From Salticus scenicus (Eukaryota; Arthropoda; Arachnida; Araneae; Salticidae): 64,000 nucleotides of DNA. Made by a program: the position numbers and the translations under genes. The notes below the pieces were generated by a model. That model ran no database searches, was not told the origin of the DNA, and saw only the letters and a list, made by a program, of their open reading frames with translations. Shown here in pieces: positions 23,838 through 35,729 of the stretch. The first letter of the stretch is position 1. Each line of letters begins with the position of its first letter. The stretch is from contig OZ005648.1 in assembly GCA_963930645.1 (NCBI GenBank), forward strand, positions 247,915,436-247,979,435, given 5' to 3'.

Positions 23838-24075
23838 TAGATACCTGTTCTGCGATTTTCACCAAAAGTTGATAAGTACTAACATGTATCAAGATATAAT
23901 TGCATATAAATATATACGAAATCCTGCGCATCAGTCCTTGAATTGGAACTGCCACAAAATTTTTGTCATTTACACACAAACACGCAGACAGACATACGTT
24001 TTTTAAAAATGTCAAATCGTATTCTGGACCTCTCAAAACGTATAAATCCATTGAAAACTAGAAATTTAAAATTTT
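23838..24075 (-). repeat. Dispersed repeat fragment, copy 2
   Basis: Reverse-complement relative of 1318-1513. Shared blocks are gattttcaccaaaagttgat, gccacaaaatttttgtc and ctggacctctcaaaacg. It directly follows the poly-A tail of the duplicated segment. Confidence 0.6.
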
Positions 24076-24243
24076 TATGCACCTAATACTTTTTCTTCCA
24101 TTGAATATACAGAAGAAAGTACTAATATTCAACTTGGGTGTATGTCGCCCAACAAATAGTGCTACTAATAATAATTTTTTGCAACTTTTCAAATGGCAAA
24201 TTTATGCATCTATTGGTTAAAACAGCCCGAAACTGCATATGTA

Positions 24244-24690
24244 GGGTAGGTGCTCCAGTGATTGGCATGCTCCAGTAATTGACATCTATCCCCAAAAAAT
24301 TAATAAATAATAAAAATAATAAAATCACATATTTTACATATAATAATTTTAACATTTTATGTCAAACACTGGAGCATAGGGTGCTAATAACTGGTAAAAT
24401 AAATAACTAGCTGTGTCAAACACTGGAACATAGAGTGCTAATTGCTGACAAAATAAAGAACTGGCAGTGTCAGTTACTGGAACATTGAGTGGGTGTCAAA
24501 TAAAAATTCATAAAAAAAAAAAAAAAAAAAAAATTGTTACCAAATGTATATATTTTAACATATATGTGGTTCTGAATGTCTTTCATGCCACATGTACTAA
24601 TTTAAGATTTCTAAAAATATTTTCTGATGACTAGAACATTAAAAACATCAGAGATTGCTCTAAAAGTGTGAATCACTGGTGCACTTACCC
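24244..24690 (-). mobile_element. TA-flanked MITE, family M, copy B (447 bp)
   Basis: The ends are GGGTAGGTGCTCCAGTGATT on the left and, in reverse complement, GGGTAAGTGCACCAGTGATT on the right. TA flanks them at 24242-24243 and 24691-24692. It is inverted relative to copy A and has the same internal direct repeats and a homopolymer at the equivalent position (A-run near 24511-24533). Confidence 0.85.
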
Positions 24691-24692
24691 TA

Positions 24693-27150
24693 CAATCTTT
24701 TCTTTTTTTGTGTGTGAGAAGTTTCGTTAATTAAACTTTTCTGAATATTATTCTCTAGGTGGCTGTTATATTAAATGTTGCAGAAGAAAATTTCGTGATG
24801 GCTACAGCATTCTAGTTTAATTGTTATTTTATTTAATATTTTATGCAATTTGAAGCGCAAAGACTCACTCTAGAATGTTAAGTTAAGAAATTAGTAATAT
24901 AAGTATGATTGTTACATTTTTAGGATGATAAAGATTACCCCTGATTAGAAACCCCGTTGTTTTTACATCAAAATGTGCCTAAAAATTAGCAATGAAAAAT
25001 AATAAGTAAAAAATTTTATAAGAAAATACTATACATTGACGAAAATTACAATAATTGTATTATAATTAAAACAGTTGTATAATAACAATAAGGAAATAAT
25101 AGTACTGCTCTTCATCAGGGGAAAAAAGTAGGTACAAGAGGAGCATACAAGTATAAAATTTAAAGTAATTTTCTTTAAACTGTTTGAAAAGTCGATATTA
25201 GATTAATTAAGATTTTTCTGTAATCACAGCTTTAGACTTTCGTACGTTGTTTTGAATATGCACTTTTTTCTAAGTAAATTCCGATATTTTACAGGTATCA
25301 CATTTCAGAGTTAATTTAATATTTATTTCTGTGTAATAGCATTTTTTTTTTTTTTTTTTTTCTATCAAACTATTTTCTGAGAAACGTGCCAAAATCCATA
25401 TTTTGAGCTGATTAAAAAATCGAATGATATTCCTCTGATATGTTAATGTTTAACATAAATGCAAATATTTTTCCTAAAATCGGTTTAAAGTTGGTTTTTG
25501 AAGTCATTTCAACTAAATTTCAAGCTGCAAGTCTCGTATGTAGGTCGTCATAAAGGAGAGATCATTAGTTTCGTTATAACTCAAGATTTATGCTTTAAAG
25601 TTTAAAGAAAATTCGTATTAAATTTTAAATAATTTTAACCATAGTATTTGAAATTTTCGCACAGTTTTGTGTTCAAATGTTTTTGTTAGTGCACCAGAAA
25701 ACGTCGTTTTGCTTAGTAGTAGGTTTGGTTAGGTGAACATATTATTTTAAAAATGACAGTTGTTATTAGTCTAACATCACTTAAAATTTGTTGTATTGCA
25801 TTTTTCGTCGCCTAATTTTCTCTCCTTATAAAATTTCAGAATAAATAAAAAAATATTTCAAAGAGTCTGAATTGAAATTTTGAAACAAATATTCAGGCAC
25901 TTTCTGTCAGCCATATTTGGCGACATTCGTGAATGAGTGGCTTGAAACAACCCTAGCAAAAAAGACAGCCGCTCTTTTCGTTGGGAAAGTATGATGAATG
26001 GCCAGTCGACATAAGGTTAGGGCTCGCAGGTCCTACAACATAATCCTTCCAAATGAATGGCAGTTTAGGCAGAACGCCATTTTTATGGAACATTTTGCGA
26101 TGTGACACCCTCCCAACATCGAATATGATATGACGTGTGAAATGTCGGGAGGGATGTAAAAAGATTCATGGAGGTATTGGTAGTTTATAGTTAGGACGGG
26201 CTCTTGGTATGTGTGAAAAGCACATTAAACAGATTTTTCCGAGACTTCTCTCTGTAATCAATCATTTCTTAAGATGGTGTTCTGAAGATCATGTTTCGAT
26301 AAGCAAAAACATTCTGCTTGATGGCTATTAATGGGCACTCTTCTACTTTTAATAATACGTTGTTATAAAATATATAGAACAGTAAAGAGAAAGGGCGTAT
26401 TAAGGAGCGTCTGCAATTGCGGACTTTCAGAGGAGTCAATACGTCTGTCAGCTTTATAAAATATTTGGACATTACGTTGAATATGTATTTGTTTCAATTC
26501 TTAAATAGACATTTTAAATAAAAACAGCTTTGTGTCGATAACATTTTTGGGAGGTTTATTTATTTATTTATCTATATATTATGGGTTTAAATGTTCAAGC
26601 AATAATTTGCAAAGCTAAGCACAAATTATTTCGAATTGAAATAATTTGTTAAAGTTGAAAAAGGGTGAAAAAAGATAGACGTAAGTTTTGCCTGGAAGCA
26701 GCAATTATTTTAACTCGAAACAGTTGTTAAGTGTTTTGTCAATTTATAAATGTTTGCTCACAAATTGTTCTTACTATTTTTAATTAAATGCTAGTTTTAA
26801 GGTTTTACTGCAACTTTTGGTATTGTTAATAAGCTATAAAATGCGAAAAATTAGATTAAATTAAGTTCGCAAATGCTCGATTACTTTTATTTGCTTAGAG
26901 AGCTTTACATCCAAGCCTCTTCCATTTAATACCGTCAACAATAAGTCCATACTAATGATAACCAGCAGAACTTGTAATATAAAGTAACAAACTCCAAATA
27001 AATGTGTATATTATATATATATATATATATACAGAGAGAGAGAGAAATAAGTATATGTTCTGTAATTACTTAAGAATAAAACATACTTAGGGATCGTTTT
27101 CTTAGTGATACAGAATAAAGGACTAAAATTTCTAATATCTACAGTTTTGA
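24693..27150. other. Interval without a recognised gene
   Basis: AT-rich. Contains a T-run near 25342-25362, an (AT)n/(AG)n microsatellite near 27010-27046, and a slightly GC-richer block at 25920-26240 with a small hairpin (see findings). No gene is recognised. Confidence 0.5.
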
Positions 27151-27152
27151 TA

Positions 27153-27368
27153 CAGTCAAACCTCTTTAACGTGAACACGCTACGCTTAACATGGATTTCT
27201 TCTAATATGAACAATTTATTTCTGGCAAAACGAATAGGAACCATAACGTATGTATTTTCCTAAGCAATTTATAGTAGGCTAGATTCTCAGTTACTGATAA
27301 CATAAACTGCCAATTACATAAGCAAATTTTTCATTCCCTTCAAGATTTGCGTTAAAGAGTTCATCACC
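27153..27368 (+). mobile_element. Decayed pogo-like MITE
   Basis: The left end CAGTCAAACCTCTTTAACG resembles the ends of the intact copy at 35730-35903 and is preceded by TA. The right end (near 27340-27365, gcgttaaagagttcatc) is degenerate. Internal aacatgga and ctgataacat blocks also match. It has no coding capacity. Confidence 0.55.
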
Positions 27369-27369
27369 T

Positions 27370-29015
27370 TTCATCTACATTTCTTTTCTGAAATAACAAA
27401 CGCATTTACACTTTTTAAAAATGCAGAAAAAAGTTTCTTTAAAATATTTTACAATATAGTTTGGAATTTTTACCATAGTATTTTTCTCTTTTACGCCTAG
27501 TTTATGTATTTATAATAGATTAGGTAGGAAAAGATTAGTTTTATTAGGGGAGTGGTGAAAGGTTGTGAAGCTATTTGTAGTACTAAGATGAAAGTTAAAC
27601 AGTCAAATATCTAAGTTTTGGACTAATTAGTATTTTAACTTTATTTTATTTCGTGATATTTTTATGGCGGTGTTTTAATACTGACATAAGTTTAGCAATG
27701 ATTCTAACATTTTCAATTAAAAAAAACCTTTATGTGTTCCTTTTCTTTGCAATGCATTATTTCCACCACATTTTGTACCCTATATATATTTTTTAGTTTT
27801 TAATGATACATATTATTATATTATTTTAATTTGTTTATACTATTATAAATTTAGGCATAAATTACAATTCGTGCCATTACATTAGTTTTGCTTTTTTTAT
27901 TTTTTCCATTCAAATTTCATTTCATTTCATCACTTATTGTAAATCACTTCAATAGCTCGTCATTTGCAGCCAATAAACAACTGCAGTCACCCTTTTCTAG
28001 CACGTTTAATTAAATAATATATGTTTGGAGCAACACTGGAAATTTGTTTTCTCATCATAATTTAACTTGCCCATGACTAATGTGTGAATCCAGACAAATG
28101 TTTTACTGACAGGTGAGAAAATAGGAACTTTTCTATTGTTTACTGGAACAACGACACTTATAGAGTATTTGTCCTCACATTTTATATCGAAAGCCACAGC
28201 TGCATAGGAGTCACGACAGAAATTAGTTATGTGTCCCTTTCTTTGTAGTCTCTATACCAGGGAAACAAAAGGTTTAAAAATTAGGGTAGGCTAACTTTAC
28301 AAAGGCTCCATTGTAAAGATTTTCACAGTGAGCCGTATATTCACATGTCTTTTGTTTATCACAGGGAGTTTCATGTTTGAAAAGTATCAATTAGAAGGTA
28401 GTTTAGACACAGTTTCACATGTTGAGTGTAAATGGAATAAAACAATTTCTGGCTTTAAAAAATCTGCACAGTAATTAACAAAAATAATTTGTAATAATAT
28501 TTAATGTTGTAATATAAGAAAAGACTTAACATTAAAATGGTTTGGTCAAAAGTCATGTGATACACCAGAAAAAACAAAATACAATACGATTATATATTCT
28601 ATATTCGAGAGAAAATTTTCTTTCTCTTCCTTTTCTTTCTTTCTTTTTTTTTTCTTTTTCACTCCCCCCCCCTTTTTTTTTGTAGTATTGATATACAAGA
28701 TGGGAACTAGTTGGGTCTTTGTATGCAATTTTTCTTTTATTGACATTTAATTCAACTAAATGAAGATAAATGTGTGCTAGTCACCAACAGATTAAGAATT
28801 GGTTTATTGTTTTGCTAGAATTTCAAGAAATAGTTAGTAAATGATTCAATATGTTTCCTCTTATATATACTCTCTATTCTACGTTATCATTCTTTTAGTT
28901 TTAATCAAATAAATTATATATGTATATATATATCGATATATACGAGTATATGTAGGACATAATTTCACCTAAACTCTCCAATGTAGTACATCAAGAAGTT
29001 TAAAATAAATAAATA
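27370..29015. other. AT-rich interval without a recognised gene
   Basis: Contains a pyrimidine-rich tract with C and T runs near 28616-28680 and an (AT)n-rich stretch near 28917-28950. The minus-strand open frame at 28546-28746 runs through the tract and is not credible. Confidence 0.55.
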
Positions 29016-29021
29016 AAAATT

Positions 29022-29850
29022 AGGAAGAGAAAGGCATAAAAATTGATGGAGAAATTATAAATCATTTGAAATTTGCTGACACTATTGTACCGCTTGCTTC
29101 CTCACTTGGGGATTCGCTAGAAATGCTTCAGGAATTAAACAAAGAAAACAAGCTCGTTCGATTGAAAATGAACCTCAGTAAGACAAAAGTGTCAAATTCC
29201 TTTGTTTTTCCAATGAAGATCACTGTTGATATAGATCAATTAGAAACGGTATGCAGTTATCTGGATTAAGTCTATACGATGAACGGGAACATCGTGGAAG
29301 ACATTAACAACCGAGTTAAACTTGCACGAAAAGCATCCAAGCAATAGCGCTATATTCAAAGGCGACCTCCTAATTTGTATGAAAACAAAAGTTTTTGACC
29401 AGTGCATTTTGTCTGTTTTAACTTATGCTTCAGAAACTTGGACATTAATATGTACAACTATACAAAAAAAACCTCAAACAACCCAGAGAAGCATGGAGAT
29501 ATGCATGTTAGGATTCACCCGAAGATACAGAAAGCGAAACACTTGGACTAGGGAGCAAACCAAAGTTGCTGATGTTATTTCTGAAGTTAAGAAGTTAAAA
29601 TGAAGCTGTACTGGGCACCTTGCCAGAAGAAATGATGATAGATGGATCACCAAAATTCCTTTTTTGGATACCAAGAGCTAAGAAAAGATCGAGGAAGAGA
29701 CTACTGTGTCGTTGAAGAGATGAAATTCTGAAGTTTGGAAGAGTGGAATGGAGAAGAATAGCTGAAAACAGGGCAGAATGTAATCACCTAGGAGAGGCCT
29801 TCATCTTGCAGTGGATCCATAAAGGCTGAAATTGATGATGATGATGTGCA
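29022..29850 (+). pseudogene. LINE reverse transcriptase C-terminal relic
   Basis: Fragments in shifting frames match the polymerase of a non-LTR retrotransposon. First comes HLKFADT, where the catalytic FADD motif has lost its second aspartate, followed by LKMNLSKTKV. Then GNIVEDINNRVKLA, and next SVLTYASETWTL and SMEICMLGFTRRYRKRN. A block EQTKVADVISEVKKLK follows, and finally GHLARRNDDRW. At least three frame changes or stops break it. The 3' end is a GATGATGATGATG tail at 29832-29847, the same type as the minus-strand relic at 19889. It is a dead, 5'-truncated copy with no endonuclease domain. Confidence 0.85.
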
Positions 29851-30061
29851 CATTATTTATGCATTAAATTATAAAATTTTAGTTGCTTATGTTTTATCCC
29901 TATATAGGTTATATAATTCACATTTGAATGAAGATAAATGTACACATGCGGCCAGATGATTAAGTGTTCATTTATTGTTTTCCTAGAATTTCAAGAAATA
30001 GTAAATCATGAGACTATTAATATTTAGTAAATCATTCAATATATTATTATTTTTTTATAAA

Positions 30062-30098
<37 letters not shown>

Positions 30099-31630
30099 GA
30101 AAACCAGAAAAACAATAATAATAATAAATAAAAGAAATTAGCAGCTTGTGTTTGGGCTCTAAGTTATAGAATTTGAACGTATGAAGATAAATGCGAATAA
30201 GTTGGCTAGTTAATTAAGAATTGGTTTATTGTTAAATAAAGTAATTAGTAATTTACAGTATGATTATGCAGTTAAAAATCGTAAAACAATAGCTAATTTT
30301 TACAGTATTCCATAACTAATGTAATCATAAGTATAAATAGAAGTATTAAGAAAGAACCACAGAACTGGCGTTTTAAAGTAATAAGTACAAAACTTTGAAT
30401 TAAACGTTTTAAAGTAATTATTACAAAATTTTGAAGTACAAACATTGCATTTTATAGTGTTTATCCAAAGTTTTGTACTTATCAATAAATAGTATATCAA
30501 TATCTGTGAAACTAAGAATTCGATCTTTAATTCTGCTTATTGTACTGGATATCATTTTGTATTTTTCTTCGTAAGTGGTTCTTGTTATTCGCGAATTTTC
30601 AATCCATTGTAGCAAAAATTTGAAATTAGCAATAAATAGTGATTTTGAGTTCTGATCTTTAAAATCTCTAAATTCAGGGTTTCAATCTTCGGTTGAAAAT
30701 CAGAGATTTCATTGAAAAATAATATTTTATTAAGTTCAAGGCCAGCCATGAATATACATTAATATAAATTTCTAGCTGGAAAATTTTCAGTTTCCAAAAC
30801 TAATTTCAGATAATAGTCTTCGTAGTTTCTGAAAAAAAGCATAGAAAAGGCTTAAAAAATAAATAAATAAATAAATAATCGCGATTTTTTAAATAATTAA
30901 AAAAATATATGGAAATTTGCTGTTAATAGGAATTATAAATGTGCAATTCAAAAATCCGTAAATTCAATTGAAAATTAAAGATTTTATTGAAAAATAATAT
31001 TTAATAAAATCCAATGCCAGACATTTGCTGACATTTTATAATTCAGCAGCTAGACTTCCTGTGACTAATAATTGCATATTTTATAGGAAAAATAAGATTT
31101 AATTTAACTGGAGGCTAGGGTAATTCTAGCTTTACATTTGTCACGAGCTTCTTTTTAAAATCTCATTAAAATCATTTAAATAGTAAATTCTAAAGACAAA
31201 GACAAAGAGAAGGGGGAGGGGAATATAAAAATGCAATAAAGTTGTTTATTTGTAATAATAATAATGTTCTCAACTGTAATTGATGGTAACTGTAAATAAA
31301 TATTTTAAACTTAAATTTTGTATTATCATTATTAGAATTATCATTATTTTTATCGTTGAATTTTCATCAGTGATCTTGGCCACTTTAAATAAACATGAAA
31401 AACATCTAATTATTACTTTTTTTTTTTTTTCCCTTTCATATTTCCTCTACGAACTTTCTCCTTTATAAACTTTGTGAAAATTGATTTAAACCAATTCAAC
31501 TTCAAAAATTTTGATAATTTTTGGCAAAATATTCGTTCTGCTACGTCATAAATAGTTATTAATCTATATAAATAATAAATTATATTAATTAAAAAAAAAA
31601 AAAATCCAACAGTGCTTAACCCGTGATTTG
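29851..31630. other. AT-rich interval without a recognised gene
   Basis: Low-complexity A/AG run near 30058-30105, (AAT)n near 30115-30130 and (AAAT)n near 30858-30878. Some short phrases recur, such as aatttcaagaaatagt near 28820 and 29985, which suggests an old dispersed repeat. No gene is seen. Confidence 0.55.
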
Positions 31631-31632
31631 CT

Positions 31633-31860
31633 GAAAACAGTTTTATCAGGCGGGTCGGATTGTTCCAGGAGCAAGCGGAGGTCATCCTCCTCGTCTGCTT
31701 TTATCAGTTAGTTACATCCTCCGCTCCCCCAGGGAGCAGTTACTCAAGCAGAGAGGGGAATCTATAGAAACTGTCTCCGAGGAGCAGCAGGAGTTTTTAC
31801 GCCAAGTGATGGAGAAAATGCGCCAATTTTCTAACCGCCGTTGCAAGTTTCAAATAAAGA
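31633..31860 (+). other. Open, GC-richer, protein-like stretch
   Basis: One plus-strand frame is open from just after a TGA near 31632. In its GC-richer part it reads like real protein, including SIETVSEEQQEFLRQVMEK. A second frame is also open over part of the same stretch. The frame continues to 32132, but only through AT-rich and A-run sequence that is unlikely to be coding. There is no upstream start or splice site I can defend and the family is not recognised. It could be an exon of a host gene, a relic or chance. Confidence 0.3.
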
Positions 31861-31864
31861 TATA

Positions 31865-32515
31865 TAAATTTTATATAGATATACGTATAAATAAATTAAA
31901 AGAATGTAACTATAAGAATTTTAAAATTAAAAAAAAAAATCACTACGAACAAAAAAAAAAAAAAAAAAAAGCTCTTATTTATAAGCGATTAATTGGTTAC
32001 TCACAACATATGTTGAAAAAGCGATATTATAAAAATTTACAGAAGACGAGAAGACCTTCTCAGAACTTAAAATTATTTTATTCACAGAGTATAAATATTT
32101 TTACTCAAAATCTTTTTTTTTTTTTTTCTTAATACATTAAGAAAAAATCGTTGTACATATCGTATGTTCTTTTATTATAAGTAGAAGTAGAATGCACACA
32201 CACACACGCGCGCGCGTGTACTATGAATTGTATTGTGCTTAGGATTAAGGCTCGTCTCCCTCTCGCAATTTCTTCGTCTCCGGTCATCAAACCCCGTATA
32301 ACTCTATGGGGAAATTTGCCTAGAGAATTACTCATTACCTAATTAATTTTTTTATGTTCCGTTTTCACATTTGGATAATTCAAAACCTTTAAATTAGTAT
32401 TCATTTTCTAAACATATACTGTTAAAATTTTATATTTCATTTTATAGCTAAAAAAAATGTTAAAAATGCACTTACATAATTTTTTTGCAATTTTAAACTC
32501 AAAATTTAAATTTAA
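31865..32515. other. AT-rich interval with CA/CG microsatellite
   Basis: A (CA)n(CG)n tract lies near 32195-32217 and A- and T-runs near 31950-31970 and 32112-32128. No gene is seen. Confidence 0.55.
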
Positions 32516-32801
32516 AAACCGGACACTTTCATTTCAGACGTTTTATCCAGTATCTCAAAAAGGACCGGTCGAATCATCTTCAAACTTCAGGAACATGTTA
32601 TACCTCATATATTTCAGTGAAAGTTTTGCCCCGAAAGAAAGTAAAGGGGGATCAGTAAGAAAATTAAATGAAAATGTTTGAAATCATCCTGTAAAAAAAA
32701 AAAAAAAAAGTACTTGAAATACGATCTGGCTGCAGCATGTGAGTATAAGGCTCTTTTAGTTTATCTGTATAAATTTTTATGAGGCTATATTATATCATCT
32801 A

Positions 32802-33015
32802 CAGTCGGTAACAAAAGTGTACGAACACTAGCGAAAATTCCTATGTAAATAAAAGTATACTTCATACGGTTTTGTTAAATAAATCCTTGTCGAATCCTCT
32901 TCTTAGTCAGTCTAAGAATATGATTCGATAAAGATTTATTTAACAGAACCGTATGAAGTGCACTTTCTTTACATAGGAATTTTTTCTAGTGTTCGGACAC
33001 TTTTGTTATCGACTG
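32802..33015. mobile_element. Palindromic Tc1/mariner-type MITE, 214 bp
   Basis: The ends CAGTCGGTAACAAAAGTGT and, in reverse complement, CAGTCGATAACAAAAGTGT are flanked by TA (32800-32801 and 33016-33017). Complementarity extends through almost the whole element. When it is removed, the arm of the surrounding foldback element becomes continuous, which confirms that it is a later insertion. Confidence 0.9.
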
Positions 33016-33435
33016 TATATATATCATCGTTATATATTCATGGACATATAACTTTTTTTTTTTTTTTAAATGGGGGGGGGGGGAAGAACTTTTTTAGCTT
33101 TAACACGCAAGGTATTAAGCCCAGTGGAAAGCCATATTTTCAGGTAACTTGACATACAACTTTGGACACAGCATATTGCAATCAGAATGGAAAAATATTA
33201 AATATATAATGAAATGTGGGTATTTTTACTAAATAATCATTAACTGCGCCTGCGCTAGTTTTAGCGAAATTTCATTTGCATAATTTAATAGCCAAAAGTA
33301 TAACACTAAACAAGTATCGTGTAAATTCAAAAAATTGTATGCGATAGTATAAACTGCTATTCGGTTCCTCTCGGGGGAAAAAAAAAAAAAAAAAAAAAAC
33401 TAAACTATAAGGGGTTTTACTTACATTTTTATTTT

Positions 33436-33566
33436 GGTTGGTTGTTTGTTTTGGGTTTAACGTCGCACTAGTGCTGCACAATGGGTAATTGGCAATGGTC
33501 TGGGACTCACCTCTAAGGATTGTCCGGAAACATGCCATCACAATTTTGATCCTCCCCGGAGGGGAT
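33436..33566 (-). mobile_element. SINE-like retroposon with 12-bp target duplication
   Basis: A ~131-bp unit is flanked by perfect copies of catttttatttt at 33424-33435 and 33567-33578. On the minus strand it begins gatcccctccggggagg and ends with an acaaacaaccaacc tail. A long, variable-length target duplication and a simple 3' tail are hallmarks of LINE-mediated retroposition. I do not see tRNA-like promoter boxes, so its parent RNA is unknown. It inserted in the loop of the foldback element. Confidence 0.75.
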
Positions 33567-33920
33567 CATTTTTATTTTGATTCAGTCAACGGTAATACAG
33601 TGTTCGGTGATTCCAAATAAACATTGAAAAACCTCTTATCATTTTGCTTAATTTTGAGAAGAACTGAAATTCAGTTCATTCTGTTGTATGAATTTAAGGT
33701 TTTCATATAAGTAGCTTAATACTATTGGCAATTATGTAATGTAAATGAAATTTCGTTAAAGCTTGCGCATGTGTAGTTAAAAAAATAGTTAGTAAAATTG
33801 TTCATACTTCCTTAAGTATTTGATATTTTTTTTTATTGTGCTTGCAGTATGCTGTGTCTATTGTAGTTTGTCAATTTTTGGGAAAATGGCTTTGCAATTA
33901 GTTTAATACCTCGCGTGATA

Positions 33921-34642
33921 TCCCAGATAGCAAGCACATTTGCAGCAAATTTGATTTTTCTTGATATTATCGTGCCATGACAAATTTGAGGCAACAAATT
34001 TGCTGTGAAACTGCCGCAAAGTAGACGGAATGTAAACCAATCTTTCGTTTTATTTAATATTTGTTTTTTTCCTTTCACACCGTTTATGCTGCAAACTAAA
34101 ATTGCTATGTAAGTATTCGAAATTCAACAATAGCGTTTGAAGACTGATATTGAAGCGGTTCGCCACGTTTTCTTCCCCGTGTTGTTTATTGGAGGAAGGA
34201 GCGTGGCGTTGTCCACGTAGCCTCCAAAATGTTCGAAGTCTTGTATTGACAAGGCTTCTGTGAAATATGTGTTATGTTTACATATTTCTATGCGTACTTC
34301 CAAATAGTGTGACGTAAGAAGAATCTGAGTTTGCAATGCATTAGCAGTTGGTATGACATGACAAATTTGCTTGTTGTAATGAATTTGCAGTAATCTTGAT
34401 ACAACAATGCTAACTTTTCTACTAGTTTGCAACGAATTTACAGCAAATTTAATACAGTAAGAGTGAAACTTGCACGACAAGTTTGCTGCAAATTTTGCGT
34501 ATGGTGACTTCGGAGTTTGCGTTATCTAGCTTCAGTCTTGTTATAAACTTATAAGCTTGTCATGCTGAACTTGCTACAAGTTTGTTGGCTTACAAAGCAA
34601 GACTGCTGCAGTTTTTCTGCAAACTAAAATTGCTATGTGGGA
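33921..34642. mobile_element. TA-flanked TIR element, 722 bp
   Basis: The ends TCCCAGATAGCAA and, in reverse complement, TCCCACATAGCAA are flanked by TA (33919-33920 and 34643-34644). Removing it restores continuity of the foldback arm (cgcgtga joined to gttgaaaaag). Interior sequence is rich in ttgctgcaaatttg-type words. The block gcaaactaaaattgctatgt occurs both at 34090-34109 and at the right end. A 118-codon minus-strand open frame (34124-34480) crosses it. See findings. Confidence 0.75.
34124..34480 (-). other. Uncertain open frame inside the 722-bp TIR element
   Basis: Most of this 118-codon frame is made from the element's repetitive interior. The C-terminal ~50 codons differ: they are more GC-rich and include IQDFEHFGGYVDNATLLPP. 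That part could be a captured host exon or a transposase relic, but I recognise no family and there is no independent start. I do not claim it as a gene. Confidence 0.2.
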
Positions 34643-35399
34643 TAGTTGAAAAAGTGACAAATATTATTTTTTTCAGTTTTTTAAAGAAATCCTTATATCT
34701 TCATGAATATATATGATAGCCTCATAAAAATTTATACAGATAAGACGATTGAAATTCATAATCACATGCTACAGGTAGATCTCATTTCAGGCATTACTTT
34801 TTACAGGGTGATCCCAAACATTTTTAATTTCATTTAATTTTTTACCGGTCCCCTTTTCGCTTTCAGCGCAAAACTTTCACGGAAATATAGGAAGTATAAC
34901 ATGTTCTTCACACTCCTGGAGTTTCAACCAAGATGATTCGTTTTGTACCTTTTGAGCTATTTAACAAAATGTCTAAAATCGAAAGTGTCCGGTCATTTGT
35001 GACAAGGTAGTGTAAATCTATCTATATGTATCATTCATTTTCATATTCTCTTTCATCATTATCGATTATTTTTATAAATTAACTATATCGTTTCAAATAT
35101 TCGTTGTTTTGTATAGAAGTTGTTTGGTTTATGATACCTCTATTTCTACTTGATCTTGTATTTAATTTTCTTATTATTATTGTTTTTTTTCCCCTTTAAT
35201 TTTTGTGAAAAGTGTGACATTTTAGCACACGACTTTTTACTATCATCTGTATTTGTTGAAATTCCTATGAATTTTTCAATGATAGTGATAGATACTTGAT
35301 TGTTTCATATTTAAATCAGATACAGTTGAGCAAAATAATAAAATTTTTAAAATGAATTTCAGTTATTAAAATGACAAAAATATATTGAATTTTTATGCA

Positions 35400-35516
35400 A
35401 CGGGTGTGACAGAAATTGCTCAGTTGCCAACATTTACGCATTTTGTGTACCACTATTTAAAAATGCATTTATTTGTCTTATTTAACTGGAAGAATTTAAA
35501 TCTTTAAATAAGGCAA

Positions 35517-35547
<31 letters not shown>

Positions 35548-35612
35548 ATGAGTGGTTTCCAAAATGCTAGCAACTATGCAATTGTGACGGGTGTGACACT
35601 GCACGATTATTA
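35400..35612. repeat. Small imperfect inverted repeat
   Basis: The left block acgggtgtgacagaaattgc, followed by agttgcc, faces a reverse-complement copy ending in gacgggtgtgac, with a T-run at 35518-35542 between them. It may be a decayed MITE. Confidence 0.35.
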
Positions 35613-35729
35613 TTTTTATTTCTAGTTAGACATGAAAACAGTGAAAACTAAATCTAAGACTGATAATGTAGTGATACACTATCCAATTTACTTATCTCCA
35701 TCTTAATTAAAGATTCCAAATACATGATA

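Larger units (their letters stand above)
32519..34990. mobile_element. Large foldback element, ~2.5 kb, with three nested insertions
   Basis: The two halves are inverted copies. Outer ends are accggacactttc and gaaagtgtccggt. Moving in, both arms carry gtgaaagttttg, then tataaatttttatgaggcta, then a tattcatg block, acacagcatattgcaa and gcgaaatttcatttgcat, each in complementary order. The left arm runs to about 33320 and the right arm starts near 33690. The arms are interrupted by a 214-bp MITE, and by a 722-bp TIR element, and the central region by a SINE. Each insertion has its own target duplication. No transposase is encoded. Confidence 0.8.
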
